Shown here piece by piece: positions 15,001 to 24,875 of a stretch of 64,000 bases of DNA. Each line of letters starts with the position of its first letter. Positions within the stretch are counted from its first letter, which is position 1. The notes beneath the pieces are model-generated. The model worked only from the letters and a program-made list of their open reading frames with translations, was not told the DNA's origin and did no database searches. The translations under genes were made by a program, and so were the position numbers. The DNA is from Antedon mediterranea (Eukaryota; Echinodermata; Crinoidea; Comatulida; Antedonidae): contig NC_092670.1 of NCBI RefSeq assembly GCF_964355755.1, positions 35,761,795-35,825,794 on the forward strand, read 5' to 3'.

Positions 15001-18000
15001 TGACTTCTCACTTCTTGAAATGTGGCAAAAAGAATCAGCTGTTTGGCAAACCCAGATTCCTAAAAAAAGTTTAAAAAGACAAAATTTTATGTACAAAAAA
15101 GGTACACTAACATATAATTGTTTAATGCGATTAAGAACTTTCATAGTCAACAAAAAGATATGTGGAGTACTTGTATTCTATGGTACGGATTGTACACAAC
15201 AGAAAATCATTTGAATAGAAAACGTTAAACAATGCAAACTTTTCCGTCGCAACGCTCAAAATACTCTGTTAAATAGGTACTCAACGGAAAAACTATACCC
15301 ATATTGTCAATGTTTTGTTGTAATTGATGACAGAAAATACATTAGTGCTAACAATTTGTGTAATAATGTAACATGGCTTAAACTAAAGCTCTGTCTGTGC
15401 CCATATATGGACATGACGATGTCATATCACTACCATATTTGGGTATACTAAAATATTTGGGCACTTTACATTTTTTTGCCTAGTTTGATAGTGTAGAATG
15501 GGCTTTAGCTATGATGTATATTAAACTAAATTGTTTATAAATAAAAAAAATGATCTTACAATGAATGGAGCATACGGGCAATGACTTTCAGCTAATGATA
15601 CTAAAACCAATAAATCATTCCTAAAAAAAAATAGTAAGCATTAGTAAATAACAACAGTAAACAAAAGTAGTAGTAAAATAACATCTTTAAATATATAGAA
15701 AATAACATCATTAAATGACTAGTAAATAACAACATCAGGAAACAATAGTGAATGAAAATGCCAATGATAAACATGAGAAATGAATGGTATTTAAACATCA
15801 TTATTATATTATTACTATTTGAAACATTTTATAATAAAATAACCAACCAGGCAAGCATACAGGAAAATGGGTTGAAAATGTACTGTATATACTGTAATTA
15901 CTTTATGCAGTATTTCTTCAATTGGCAAGGGATTGGCATGACCTTTATCAAACTTTATGTGTCAAAAAATGTTATGTGCCCATATATGGACATATCACTA
16001 CCATATTTGGGCACATCACAATTTTTTTGTTAAACTAGTTTGATAGTGTAGACAGAGCTTTAGTTTCCTTGAAATGGCATAAGGATTTAACACTGTTACT
16101 TTCTATCTTACCTTAACTGCCGATCGTAATGGCTGTATCCTTGTGTCATCTGAGCTAAAAATGCATCTCTCAACGCCCTAATAAAAACAAATAAACAAAA
16201 CGCTTTCAAATCATTTAATAGTATTCATATTGTGTACAATAGATTGTTTTTGGACAAGTGATAAATTTAATACAGTATTTACTTTTTGAGTGGATAGTAG
16301 TAGTCTCAGGTTAAGATTTATTTTGGTTAATAACAAAATATGAATGTCCTAAATTATTGTGCATTATATAGACAAGAAATGAGGGCATGTGGCACTACAG
16401 TAATTACTAGTTGCAACATTATGGGAGTTGTTTTCATACGTGTTTGATCCAAAAATGACCAGCGTAATAATGTGAAGCGCTTACAGAGGCTTTGTGCATT
16501 ATAAGAATTAATTATTAGTTATCCGCAAAATTATTTTTATATTATGAGAACAACTTACGAGATACAGATGAAAGAATTAATCTGTTTTGCGACTTCCTCT
16601 CCTTTTCCATACTCAAGGAGATTCAATAGAATCTCTATACTTCTATATAACAACCTGTAACGAAACATATGAATATTTTGGATGCTTAGTTGACAATTAA
16701 TATTTTGGATGCTTAGTTGACAATATTATTTTGGATACTTAATTGACAATTAATATTTTGGATGCTTAGTTGACAATTATTATTTTGGATGCTTAATTAA
16801 CAATTAATATTTTGGATGCTTAGTTGACAATTAATATTTTGGATGCTTAGTTGACAATTAATATTTTGGATGCTTAGTTGACAATTAATATTTTGGATGC
16901 TTAGTTGACAATTAATATTTTGGATGCTTAGTTAACAATTAATATTTTGGATGCTTAGTTAACAATTAATATTTTGGATGCTAAGTTGACAATTAATATT
17001 TTGGATGCTAAGTTGACAATTATTATTTTGGATGCTTAGTTGACAATTAATATTTTGGATGCTTAGTTGACAATTAATATTTTGGATGCTTAGTTGTCAA
17101 TTAATATTTTGGATGCTTAGTTGACAATTAATATTTTGGATGCTTAGTTGACAATTAATATTTTGGATACTTAATTGACAATTAATATTTTGGATGCTTA
17201 GTTGACAATTAATATTTTGGATGCTTAGTTGACAATTATTATTTTGGATGCTTAGTTGACAATTAATATTTTGGATGCTTAGTTGACAATTATTATTTTG
17301 GATGCTTAGTTGACAATTATTATTTTGGATGCTTAATTGACAATTAATATTTTGGATGCTTAGTTGACAATTAATATTGTGGATGCTTAGTTGTCAATTA
17401 ATATTTTGGATGCTTAGTTGACAAATTGCACAATATTACATTGTCTAAATCTTCTAAATTACAAAAGCAGAATGATTTAAGGCAAACAGCATTGTTACCA
17501 AATCCCTTATAAGCTACAGTAGAGGCTACTATAATACTGTACTACTCTAGAATCAGAGTTCAGACTACTGTAAGGAATGTTATTGTACCTCTCAACATGT
17601 TTGCTACAAATGTTTTTTGATTGAACTTTACAATTATTGTAAACTATTATTATTTATATGTTAATGATTAATGAACTGTAATGTTGTACATATTGAGAAT
17701 TCATCATAATTTTTGCTGTATGTTGTGTATTTATAAGACCGTATTAGAAAGGTATGTCATTATTGTAATTTTCGCCGCCGGTGGTCTTTTATGAATTGGA
17801 CTTACTTTCCACTTGGTTCCTGGTCGTTTAAACGACCAAGTATTCGGCTGATTCCATCCACACTTATCATCTTCTGACAGTTGACAGGTGAAAAAGAGGA
17901 CAGGTGTTGGAGAACATCCAAAAAGCTAATCTTGACCTCAAGGTCAACTTCAAATAATGGCAGAGACTAAAAATAAAAGTATAACTTCAGTATTTATTGC

Positions 18001-21000
18001 AATATCAATAATATGTGTAAATATTAAAATCAAATATTGTTTATTTCTGTATAGTTTATTTGTTTATGGTTAAAAGATGAAAAATAAAATGACATTTTAT
18101 TTCATCTGACGCACCCCTCCACCTAAACCACTGAGTCCTTCCCACCACACCCTATTAAATAGTCCTGAATTATAAACTCTACTAAAACATTCATTAAAAT
18201 GTGTTGTGAAAAAACTGGTCAGTGTGATAGGCCAAGGGCAAACGGTAGAACAAATGCATTTTCTAGAAACAATGTGGTTTCCTGATTGCAATATGTTTTT
18301 TCACATGAAAAGGAAATATGGTGTGGTATCTAGGGGGTTAAAGCTATATGGAAGTACCTGTATCCACTCCTTTTTTTTCAAACAGAACAATTGTCAATAC
18401 AAAGAATAACTTGAATCAAACATTGTGCAGTAAGTATAGTTTACTCTAACAAATTTAACAACTAGTTTTAGTATAACAGTATTAGTGGGCATAAAAAGGT
18501 AATTAACTTAAGAGACCAATGTTTTAGGAAAGTGTAAAGTTCAATTAGATTCTTTATTTTGTCAGACAGTATCTCAGAATTATTATACTTTACTACAATA
18601 GATATGTATGCACAAATGTGTGCATATAAATCTCTGTCTACACCATCAAACTTTATATGACAAACAAAAATGTGATATTCCTATATATGGACATGACGAT
18701 GACATCACTACCGTATTTGGGCACATCACACTTTAATTGTCAAATTAGTTTGATAGTGTAGACGGAGCTTAAAAGAGAAGCCAGAAATTTGCATGAAAGA
18801 TTCAACTACAGTAAGTACAGTATGCAAACAGGCTTCAATACTACTGTATATTGATATAAGTACTTTTGTGTTGGCATAAAAAAGTAATGGTTCAAAATTT
18901 CAAGTAATTATTATAGTTTTTTTTTGTCCCAATTCACAAGAGTGGTCCCAAAAAACTAATCTGTAACTATCGTCCTATTTCGTTATTGCCTACTATGTCT
19001 AAGATTTTTGAGTGCATTGTGCATGATGGTTTGTCATCACATGTTGCTAATGCTTTAAGTCCTAGGCAGCATGGTTTTGTCTCTGGGAGATCATGTCAAA
19101 CCAACCTCGCACTGCTTCTTGCTACATCATACGATGCAATTAACAGCAAGAAGCAGTGCGATGTGATTTACACTGATTTCTCTAAGGCTTTTGATTCCGT
19201 TTCCCATGATTTGCTTATTTTTAAACTTTCAAAATTTGGTTTATCCGGTTCACTGTTAAGTTGGTTTAAAAGCTATTTAACTAATAGACAACAGCGTGTT
19301 GTCATTGGGGGAGAGACATCTGATTGGCTCCCTGTGTTATCGGGCGTTCCGCAGGGCTCGATCCTGGGCCCGCTTTTGTTTAATTTATTTATCAACGATC
19401 TTCCTTTAAAATTTAATCATTCCGAGTCTCTTTTATTTGCTGACGATCTGAAATTGTTTAAAGTGATTACCACTCCACAGGATGCTTTTTCACTTCAGGA
19501 GGATCTGGATGGTCTCGTGGAATGGACGGAGAAGTGGGGGATAAAACTTAATGCTAATAAATGCAAATATTTATCTATAACACTTAAAAAAAGGCCTGTG
19601 CTCTTCAATTATAATCTGAGTGGACATGATCTTGAGATGGTTTATGTATGGAAAGATTTAGGTATTTTTATTGATAGTAAATTAAATTTTTGTTCACATA
19701 TTAATCATGTGTTGTCAAAAGCTAATAGAATGATGGGCTTAATATGGAGAAATTGTAGGTTTATGAACGACGGCAGGGCACTTTTATCTTTATACAAATC
19801 TATTATACGTCCTCACCTTGAATATTGTTCCGCAATTTTCAATTCAATTTCTCCATGTCAGGCCCGTCGAATCGACACTGTTCAACGGAAGTTTGTTCGA
19901 TTCCTGTCTTATAACTGTGTTAATTTTGCCTTTTCCATTGATTCTGTCAGCAATTGTCGAACGATATCTGATATGGTTTTTTTATATAATATTTTAAATT
20001 CTAAATATGACTGTTCATTAATTTCACTATTTAGTTTAAATGTTCCTAGTCGTACACGAAATAGACATTTATTGCATATTCCTTTTAGCCGTGTCGACTG
20101 TACTAAGAGGGGACTTTTTCATAGACTACCTTATACATTTAATAATCTAAATAGCAATCATATCGATATTTTTAATGATAGACTTGGTTATTTTAAGAGG
20201 ACGATGATGTGTTCACTTCTTGAACAGCCTGCATAACCTGTTTTAATTGAAATTGTTTATGGCATGCCAATCTATGTTTTATATATATATATATATATAT
20301 TTTATCTGTATTTTATTGTTAACCGTTTTTGATGTTGTATTGTTTTATGTTTCAAACCTGTTAGTGGCGGTATTTATCGCTGTTGGTTTTGATTGAATAA
20401 AATAAAATAAAATAAATAAAGTTTTAGGCGCCTTCGGTAAATGATTTCAAACATGTTCAGACATGTTTGCTATTGTAGTATGAGATACGTCGTAGAGACG
20501 CATTTGGCAGAACGTTTGGGGGTCCACCGTTTGGGTCCATTGTTTGGGTCCACCGTTTGGGGGTCCACTGTTTGGATGTGTTTATTCATGTTTGGCATGT
20601 TGCTCCGCTCCATTGCACATTTGACTAAAAGCAGCATATTGTTTGTCATTTATTTTAGTTTAAATAAATATGTCTTGTCAGAATCTCATTAATAATGATA
20701 CCACCATTTTGTGCGAATAGTAGTGCAAGTGCAAAATTTAAATAAAATAAGATTCAAGTATTAGTATAGTTTCCAAACAGATGCCTACCTTAGTAAGTGT
20801 CTCAGCAATATCGCTCAAATTGACTTGTTCGATATTGAAAGCCCTGGTGACTGGCACGAGATCTTGGAATTCAACATTTGGTGGGTCTGTAGTGTATATG
20901 TTAAGCAGGGTGTCTGCAAGTTGTTTGCGAACTTCTTTATTTGGAACTCGTACAAGGTAAGCTGACAAAAATATTATTTTTACAGTATGTTAAAAGTTTG

Positions 21001-24000
21001 TAAGGCAAGTTTGGCATGCCATAGCAGGAGTGTGTGCATTACACTTTGAGATAAATTATTGTTTTCTCAATATAATCTGACAGTTGACATTTTGTAGGTG
21101 CTTAGAAAATGTGTACTGTAACGGTTGGTAGAGCATTGTTCAATTAAGTTGCTTATTTTTATATTTTTATACTTTTATTTATATCTAAATTTAATACTCT
21201 TTATTAAAAAACATAAAACTACTATTCAATTCTACTTACCAATTTGTGATAGTGATTCAACAGATATTTGGGAGAAGATGCTCTCATCTGAGGACTTTTG
21301 TCTCAAGAAGGGCAAACTTAAAAAGATATATGAAACATCATTAATTAAATAGGGTTGAAAATAAACATAAACATGATTTCTATGTATATTTTATATGCAA
21401 ATGACAACAAATGAATAATAAATTTTCACTGATGAATGAATATGAATATTAGTTAGAAATTGCATGCATTGCAAAATAAATCTTTAAAAATGGTGGCTAT
21501 AGAGAAACGAGCTATGAAGATAGGATAACATAATTTCTATGTATATTTTACATGCAAATGACAATAAATGGAAGTAATTTGCATTGATGAATGAATGTGA
21601 ATATTTAAAAAAAAACCTTTTAGTAGAATATGCATTGCAAAATAAATCTTTAAAGAAAACATGGCTATAGAGAAATTAGCTATAAATTGTTATCTCAGTC
21701 AAGTAAAAAAAATAAAAAGAGTGACCAGCAAGGAACTAATAGATACTTACCTACATAACTTGAGTATATTTATCATTGGCGTTAGGTAGAGTGGGTACTC
21801 TGAAACCCTATCAGCCATCACATTCAGCACCTTAAATACTTGCACCAAATCTTTTAAAAGCTGTATCACATTAGTTAAGCAAACATGATTATTATATTCA
21901 AACTTTAATGTTTTAATATTAATTTCTGTGTCTGTTTTTCCTATATCTTGCTTTTGTTAATGAGATACAGTATGTAGTTTGTAATGTTTAGTAAAATGTT
22001 TAATCAAATCAAAATCATTCAAAAATAAGCAAGTAGTCTCTATAGCTACAACAAAACACATTACATTGATTAGGTAAATTAAATTTAGTTTATTTAATAT
22101 TGTTATGCCCATATTTTTAGTGCGTTTTGGCTGCAGTCTCCAAATCAGTGGAAGATTATGAAAATTCAACGGTGGTCTATTATGTTTTATACTGTCCTCC
22201 TGAATATCATTTATTATTTATCTGTGCAGATGTATTTATGGCACAAACATTCTTTTCAAGAATTACTATATACTGTATTATCTATTTTCATCTTTATTTA
22301 TGCTTATTTTATTGAATTTTCAGGCACAAACAACAACATTTATAATACATGACACTGGTGCAGCACCCTGGGGATTGCCAAGAGTGCTAAGCACTATCGA
22401 ATCGTCTCTCCATACTCTCTTTACATTTAATGTCATTAGTACACAAAGGATACAAAGCCATGCTGGTAATGGTTTACAAGTCTCTGTAGAGCATGAACAT
22501 GCCGGTTGTGAAGTGTTGCCTACAAAAAAAAAAGTACATTTAAAACTAAAACTGATATCATTTTGTGTCTCTTTGACCATGTTTTCGCAGCCATAACAAC
22601 AATTAATGGTTCATTCTGTTAAACAGTCAGATAATTAATAAAAAACCAGGTATGCATATTGATAGATCATTAGCTTAACACCAAGGGCCGGATTTATCAA
22701 ACTTGCTTAGCAAAAAAATCGTCTTAACTTTGCCTTAAATCCTTGATTTTGCCTAAGTCAGATTTATCAATATATCTAAGCAAAAAAAATTGCTTAATTT
22801 TGTCTTAAATCTAAGACGAACAACACCCTGCCTTAAGATGAAAAATTTCGTCTTATCTCTTTTCTGCAACAGAAACATTCTTTTTTGACAACGCGAGCGC
22901 GCTAGGCCGGAACATTGAACATTCGGAAAGGCTACGCTAGTGCGTTTTACGCTGTACTACGGACGCTAAAATAATGATATCGATCTTCACAAAGATGGCC
23001 TAGAAATTGGACGAGCAAAACAAATATTTTCGGGATAGGTACGACCCAATTGACTAGCTTTTAGAAAACTGTATCGCTTGCCAAGGGTCGCTGTCATTGA
23101 TAAAAATAAATAAATGTTGATTTGATTTAAGTTTAGAGCGAATGATTTTCGTATGTATTTCCGACTGTTGTGCTCTTTCTCTATTTCAAGTAATAAAAAC
23201 AATAGTAGCCAGAATGCGCCCTCTCTTGTTGGGAGTGAAAATACGGAGATAAAATGTTATAGCGCCGCCATCGCTAAGAGAAAAAAGCTAATACGCATGC
23301 GTAAGCAAGAATTTTTCGTCTTAAGACATAATTTGCTGCCCTCTAGAGTTTAATTTTGCGCATGTGCAAAGTAAAATTTACCTAAGACAATTTTTCTGCT
23401 AAGACATTGCTAAGACGGTTTGATAAATAAGATTAAGTTATTTGCTTAAGCACTTCTTAAATATTTCAGCTTAAGCAAAAATATAAGCAAATATTGATAA
23501 ATGCCAACCCAAGTGCTTAACTCCAACAATGCAACAATTGTCTTTTAGGTCAAAGGTTAAAAATGATTGCAATATAATCAGATAATTATCTAATTTGAAT
23601 GAGACAATCATTGGTTATTTAATCTTAAATGGAATCAGTTAAACCCAGTCCATTTATCCAAAGAAAATGCAAATCTTTATTAAATGTACTAAAGTTATAA
23701 ATTGTACTTACTGAATGTGGATCTGTTAAAAGTTTAATGACATTTGAAAAACTAATTGGCTGAAGCTTCACACCCTAATAAATTGAAAATAATTAAACTA
23801 AAAAAACAACTTTGATTTTTATTCTTAAGTTATCAATGACAATTTTTAGTAACACATGCTATAAAATTAAATTTAACTTCTATTTTGTTATTCTACAAAT
23901 CAAGTTAAAATCTTCTTTTGAGTACAAATCTACCGAATTAAGTTAGGCGGTCCTGTACTACATAAATTACAAACTAACAGTAACATAGCCTAATGTAGCC

Positions 24001-24276
24001 TCGCCTCGGCTAACATAGGCCTATATATTACTGATATTGATGCAACCTTTTTTACTCTGCAAGGAAGCACTGATTGATGATTCAATATATACCATCATTA
24101 TAAATAAATAGTCAAACCATTTTAAATTGAACAATTGATAAAAAAATAAATTTCATTAGTAAACACAAATGAACATCAATATTCAAACTTGCCTTCTTTA
24201 TGCCCAAGTCATCATCAGTTATGACATGGCCAACTACCGGAATTTTTGGTTTCATCTCAACTTCATTTGTTGCCAT
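26..24276 (-). CDS. CFAP69: Cilia- and flagella-associated protein 69 (CFAP69), 21 exons, 3' end off window
   Basis: Armadillo-like ciliary protein needed for flagellar/axonemal structure. I rebuilt the exons by hand from splice sites and reading phase: 24276-24193, 23774-23712, 22519-22454, 21860-21751, 21316-21240, 20961-20789, 17966-17806, 16654-16559, 16177-16112, 15620-15560, 15059-14967, 14661-14364, 14152-13988, 12636-12521, 12251-12051, 9392-9200, 7567-7430, 5631-5483, 4470-4345, 1351-1265, 90-26. They sum to 2588 nt (862 codons) with no stop and consistent phases; vertebrate CFAP69 is about 940 aa, so roughly 80 residues lie off the left edge. Family landmarks recognised from memory: IPVVG near the N-terminus, GYSHYDRQLRND, DFELKKLLM, EELQLHA, ATGGRGNKRAQMRY, WRKEE..GVKRD.NG and ENLRAKIY. 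All introns are GT-AG except intron 1 (GC-AG). The start is the first in-frame ATG of the exon carrying IPVVG. It stands alone on this strand, with its 5' end facing the GPCR gene. Confidence 0.94.
91..1264. other. CFAP69 intron 20
   Basis: No gene seen. Positions about 217-290 match a dispersed repeat that also occurs inside lipoxygenase introns near 34755-34810 and 61994-62080 (shared core GGATTG..ACCTTT.AGAAGGAT). An AT dinucleotide run lies near 285-315. Confidence 0.5.
1823..2135. repeat. 27-bp minisatellite, about 11 copies
   Basis: A tandem unit of 27 bp containing GAGGAATATATACCTGTATA and then TCACTCT lies in CFAP69 intron 19. Being a multiple of three and stop-free, it opens short ORFs on both strands (for example YHSEEYIPV repeats). 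I treat these as artefacts. Confidence 0.95.
2271..3712. mobile_element. Non-autonomous TIR-like element, about 1.44 kb
   Basis: The left edge begins AGGTTATATGCAT (2271-2283) and the right edge ends ATGCATATAACCT (3700-3712), a perfect 13-bp inverted pair. The right end is also a 28-bp palindrome (3685-3712). The interior (3080-3560) is rich in CpG words such as GCGCGCGTACGC, with no ORF. It lies in CFAP69 intron 19. A palindrome ATTCGTCATTATGACGAAT at 2249-2267 sits just outside. Confidence 0.5.
2576..2665 (-). repeat. Possible tRNA-like SINE head
   Basis: On the minus strand there is a TGGCTCGATGG box-A-like word followed about 45 nt later by GAGATCGAGTCTC, a box-B-like word. It lies inside the 2271-3712 element region. 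No clear acceptor-stem pairing was found, so this is a weak call. Confidence 0.25.
5694..6060 (+). repeat. tRNA(Leu/Ser type)-derived SINE
   Basis: The head has a box A (TGGCCGAGAGG, from 5699) and box B (GGTTCAAGTCA, 5758). GTTGAG at 5694 pairs with CTCAAC at about 5771, so the class-II tRNA fold is still visible. The body (GTGCACTTTAAAGAACCC, then a CGGAGGAGTAGGGG segment) recurs in degraded form at 29887-29950. It lies in CFAP69 intron 17, antisense to the gene. Confidence 0.75.
8445..8590. mobile_element. Palindromic MITE, copy 1 (GCTCTGTCTACACTATC family)
   Basis: Inverted ends GCTCTGTCT... and ...AGAGCTTTA surround an interior with GATGTGCAC and GCACATCACA. It lies in CFAP69 intron 16. 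The 3' half and about 84 bp of its right flank recur at 11264-11388. Confidence 0.75.
9200..9392 (-). CDS. CFAP69: CFAP69 exon 16, abutting a minisatellite
   Basis: Encodes NLILGCLVDLCENPKS, a WRKEE element and GVKRDANG, all typical CFAP69 C-terminal-half signatures. The 3' splice site (AG at 9394-9393 on the minus strand) lies at the very edge of the 16-bp tandem array, so its upstream pyrimidine tract is made of repeat sequence. Confidence 0.9.
9394..10598. repeat. 16-bp minisatellite, about 75 copies
   Basis: The unit TATATAATAAAGCAGT repeats with frequent 14-bp (TTATAATAAAGCAG), TACATAATGAAGCAGT and TATCTAATAAAGCAGT variants. Blocks of variants recur in the same order about every 200 bp, so larger tandem duplications are superimposed. 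It lies in CFAP69 intron 15 and touches the exon 16 acceptor. Confidence 0.97.
10977..11123. mobile_element. Palindromic MITE, copy 2
   Basis: AAGCTCTGTCTACACTATC at the left and GCAGATAGAGCTT at the right, with the shared interior CCATATATGGACATGACGATG. It lies in CFAP69 intron 15. Confidence 0.8.
11174..11476. mobile_element. Palindromic MITE, composite copy 3
   Basis: A complete copy (11174-11308) is followed by an 82-bp spacer identical in kind to the right flank of copy 1, then a second right half-element (11391-11476) ending GTGTAGACAGAGCTTTA. It looks like recombination or copying between family members. Confidence 0.75.
12637..13987. other. CFAP69 intron 13 with imperfect internal duplication
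   Basis: No gene. Stretches around 13490-13590 and 13740-13890 resemble each other (GAGGGGG.TGTTTATA, then AGAGAGTTTGTATG, then ATACACATTTT), suggesting an old duplication of about 250 bp offset. Confidence 0.45.
15386..15506. mobile_element. Palindromic MITE, copy 4 (left end shortened)
   Basis: AAAGCTCTGTCTGTGCCCA start, ending GTTTGATAGTGTAGAATGGG then CTTTA. The left subterminal part is deleted. It lies in CFAP69 intron 10. Confidence 0.7.
15944..16062. mobile_element. Palindromic MITE, copy 5
   Basis: ATCAAACTTTATGTGTCAAA on the left and GTTTGATAGTGTAGACAGAG on the right. The outermost left terminus is missing. It lies in CFAP69 intron 9. Confidence 0.7.
16671..17424. repeat. 27-bp minisatellite, about 28 copies
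   Basis: A tandem unit of 27 bp containing TTTTGGATGCTTAGTTGACA then ATTAATA, with few substitutions (TTAATT, ATTATT). It lies in CFAP69 intron 7 and begins a few bases from exon 8's acceptor region. Confidence 0.96.
18630..18770. mobile_element. Palindromic MITE, copy 6
   Basis: CTCTGTCTACACCATCAAAC on the left and GATAGTGTAGACGGAGCTTA on the right. It lies in CFAP69 intron 6, upstream of the LINE fragment. Confidence 0.8.
18927..20426 (+). mobile_element. 5'-truncated Jockey-group LINE, RT ORF to 20236
   Basis: The open frame begins inside the RT domain at VPIHKSGPKK (18927), upstream of the first ATG at 18986, and stops at 20236. RT motifs seen: NYRPISLLP, DFSKAFDSVSHDLL, GVPQGSILGPLLF and FADD. 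A C-terminal segment of the usual LINE type follows. The 3' UTR ends in a microsatellite tail of AAAAT/AAAT units at about 20395-20425. Endonuclease and ORF1 are absent, as expected after truncated reverse transcription. AGTTTT flanks both ends and may be a target duplication (weak). It is antisense in CFAP69 intron 6. Confidence 0.88.
21365..21690. repeat. Tandem duplication, about 160 bp x 2
   Basis: Two adjacent imperfect copies share TTTCTATGTATATTTTA, GCAAATGACAA, GATGAATGAAT and GGCTATAGAGAAA in the same order. They lie in CFAP69 intron 4. Confidence 0.7.
22454..22519 (-). CDS. CFAP69: CFAP69 exon 3 (66 nt, easily missed)
   Basis: This 22-codon exon reads ATLHNRHVHALQRLVNHYQHGF. It has a strong polypyrimidine acceptor and a weak GTATCC donor. 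It is phase 0 on both sides and restores the family segment that joins PHS (exon 2) to LLKDLVQVFKVL (exon 4). The reading frame hits a stop just past the donor, so it does not appear as a long ORF. Confidence 0.85.
22685..23510. mobile_element. Harbinger-like TIR element remnant, 826 bp
   Basis: The left end GGGCCGGATTTATCAA pairs with the right end TTGATAAATGCCAACCC. Subterminal inverted copies of GCTTAGCAAAAAAATCGTCTTA follow on both sides. There is no transposase ORF. The GGG...ATTTATCAA terminus is reminiscent of PIF/Harbinger families (inference). It lies in CFAP69 intron 2. Confidence 0.65.
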
Positions 24277-24875
24277 GTTGTTGTTGATTTGGTCTTCTGT
24301 TGGTCACTTCATTGACATTAATTTAAAATCTTCTAGTTCTACAATTTAAAACTTAATTAATAAAATAAATTGAATAGGCCTCCTAGGCTAGTAGGCCCTA
24401 TGATGTCAATTGAATAACAATTAACATGACTAAACAAGGCCTACCTAACTATTCTATATAGGCTGTATCCCATATACTAATAGGTCTACCAAATAGGCCC
24501 TAGGCAGATTTTTAGTAGGCCTAGGCTCTGTCTAGCTGCTGGGCCTACCCGGCCCGACCTTAAGCTCGTCCTTCCTAGCTAGTAGTAGTCTTTAGTTTAT
24601 AGTATAAATAGGCCTAGCTAGGGCCTAGGCCTAGGCAGCTAGATAGTAGGCCTACTGAGTGAGCTAGGCCTAGCCTAGGCCCTAGGCCAAAGTTCATTCT
24701 CAACAGTATCTTACCATATGTAATAATTCAATTTATCTATAAGTACTAGCTTAATCAATTTACATTTTATTTTTCAAACATGCAGTTATTATCTTACAAA
24801 ATACCGTAAATTTAATTTGTTTACAATACCTTCCGAAAACTCATCGCCATCTTGAGTTCGTAACTAGGGAGATTG
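24277..24875 (-). promoter_or_regulatory. CFAP69 5' UTR / promoter region
   Basis: On the minus strand, CAAGATGGCG at about 24856-24847 matches the YY1 initiator-type motif that often overlaps metazoan start sites. It is followed by GGAAG|GTATTG, a plausible splice donor at about 24835. A matching acceptor (TTGTAG) lies near 24341, which suggests a non-coding first exon. The ATG inside the YY1-like motif would give only a short uORF ending in the next exon. The rest (about 24360-24700) is rich in TAGGCCTA-type motifs typical of this genome. Confidence 0.45.

Noticed and set aside
20738-20968. Independent small genes on the minus strand (also 14332-14628, 9153-9377, 7416-7628)
   Set aside because: These open frames are single exons of CFAP69 with intron read-through at one or both ends.
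24360-24700. TAGGCCTA-rich stretch as a telomere-like repeat or regulatory array
   Set aside because: The motif is scattered through the whole window at irregular spacing, so it looks like a compositional feature of the genome.
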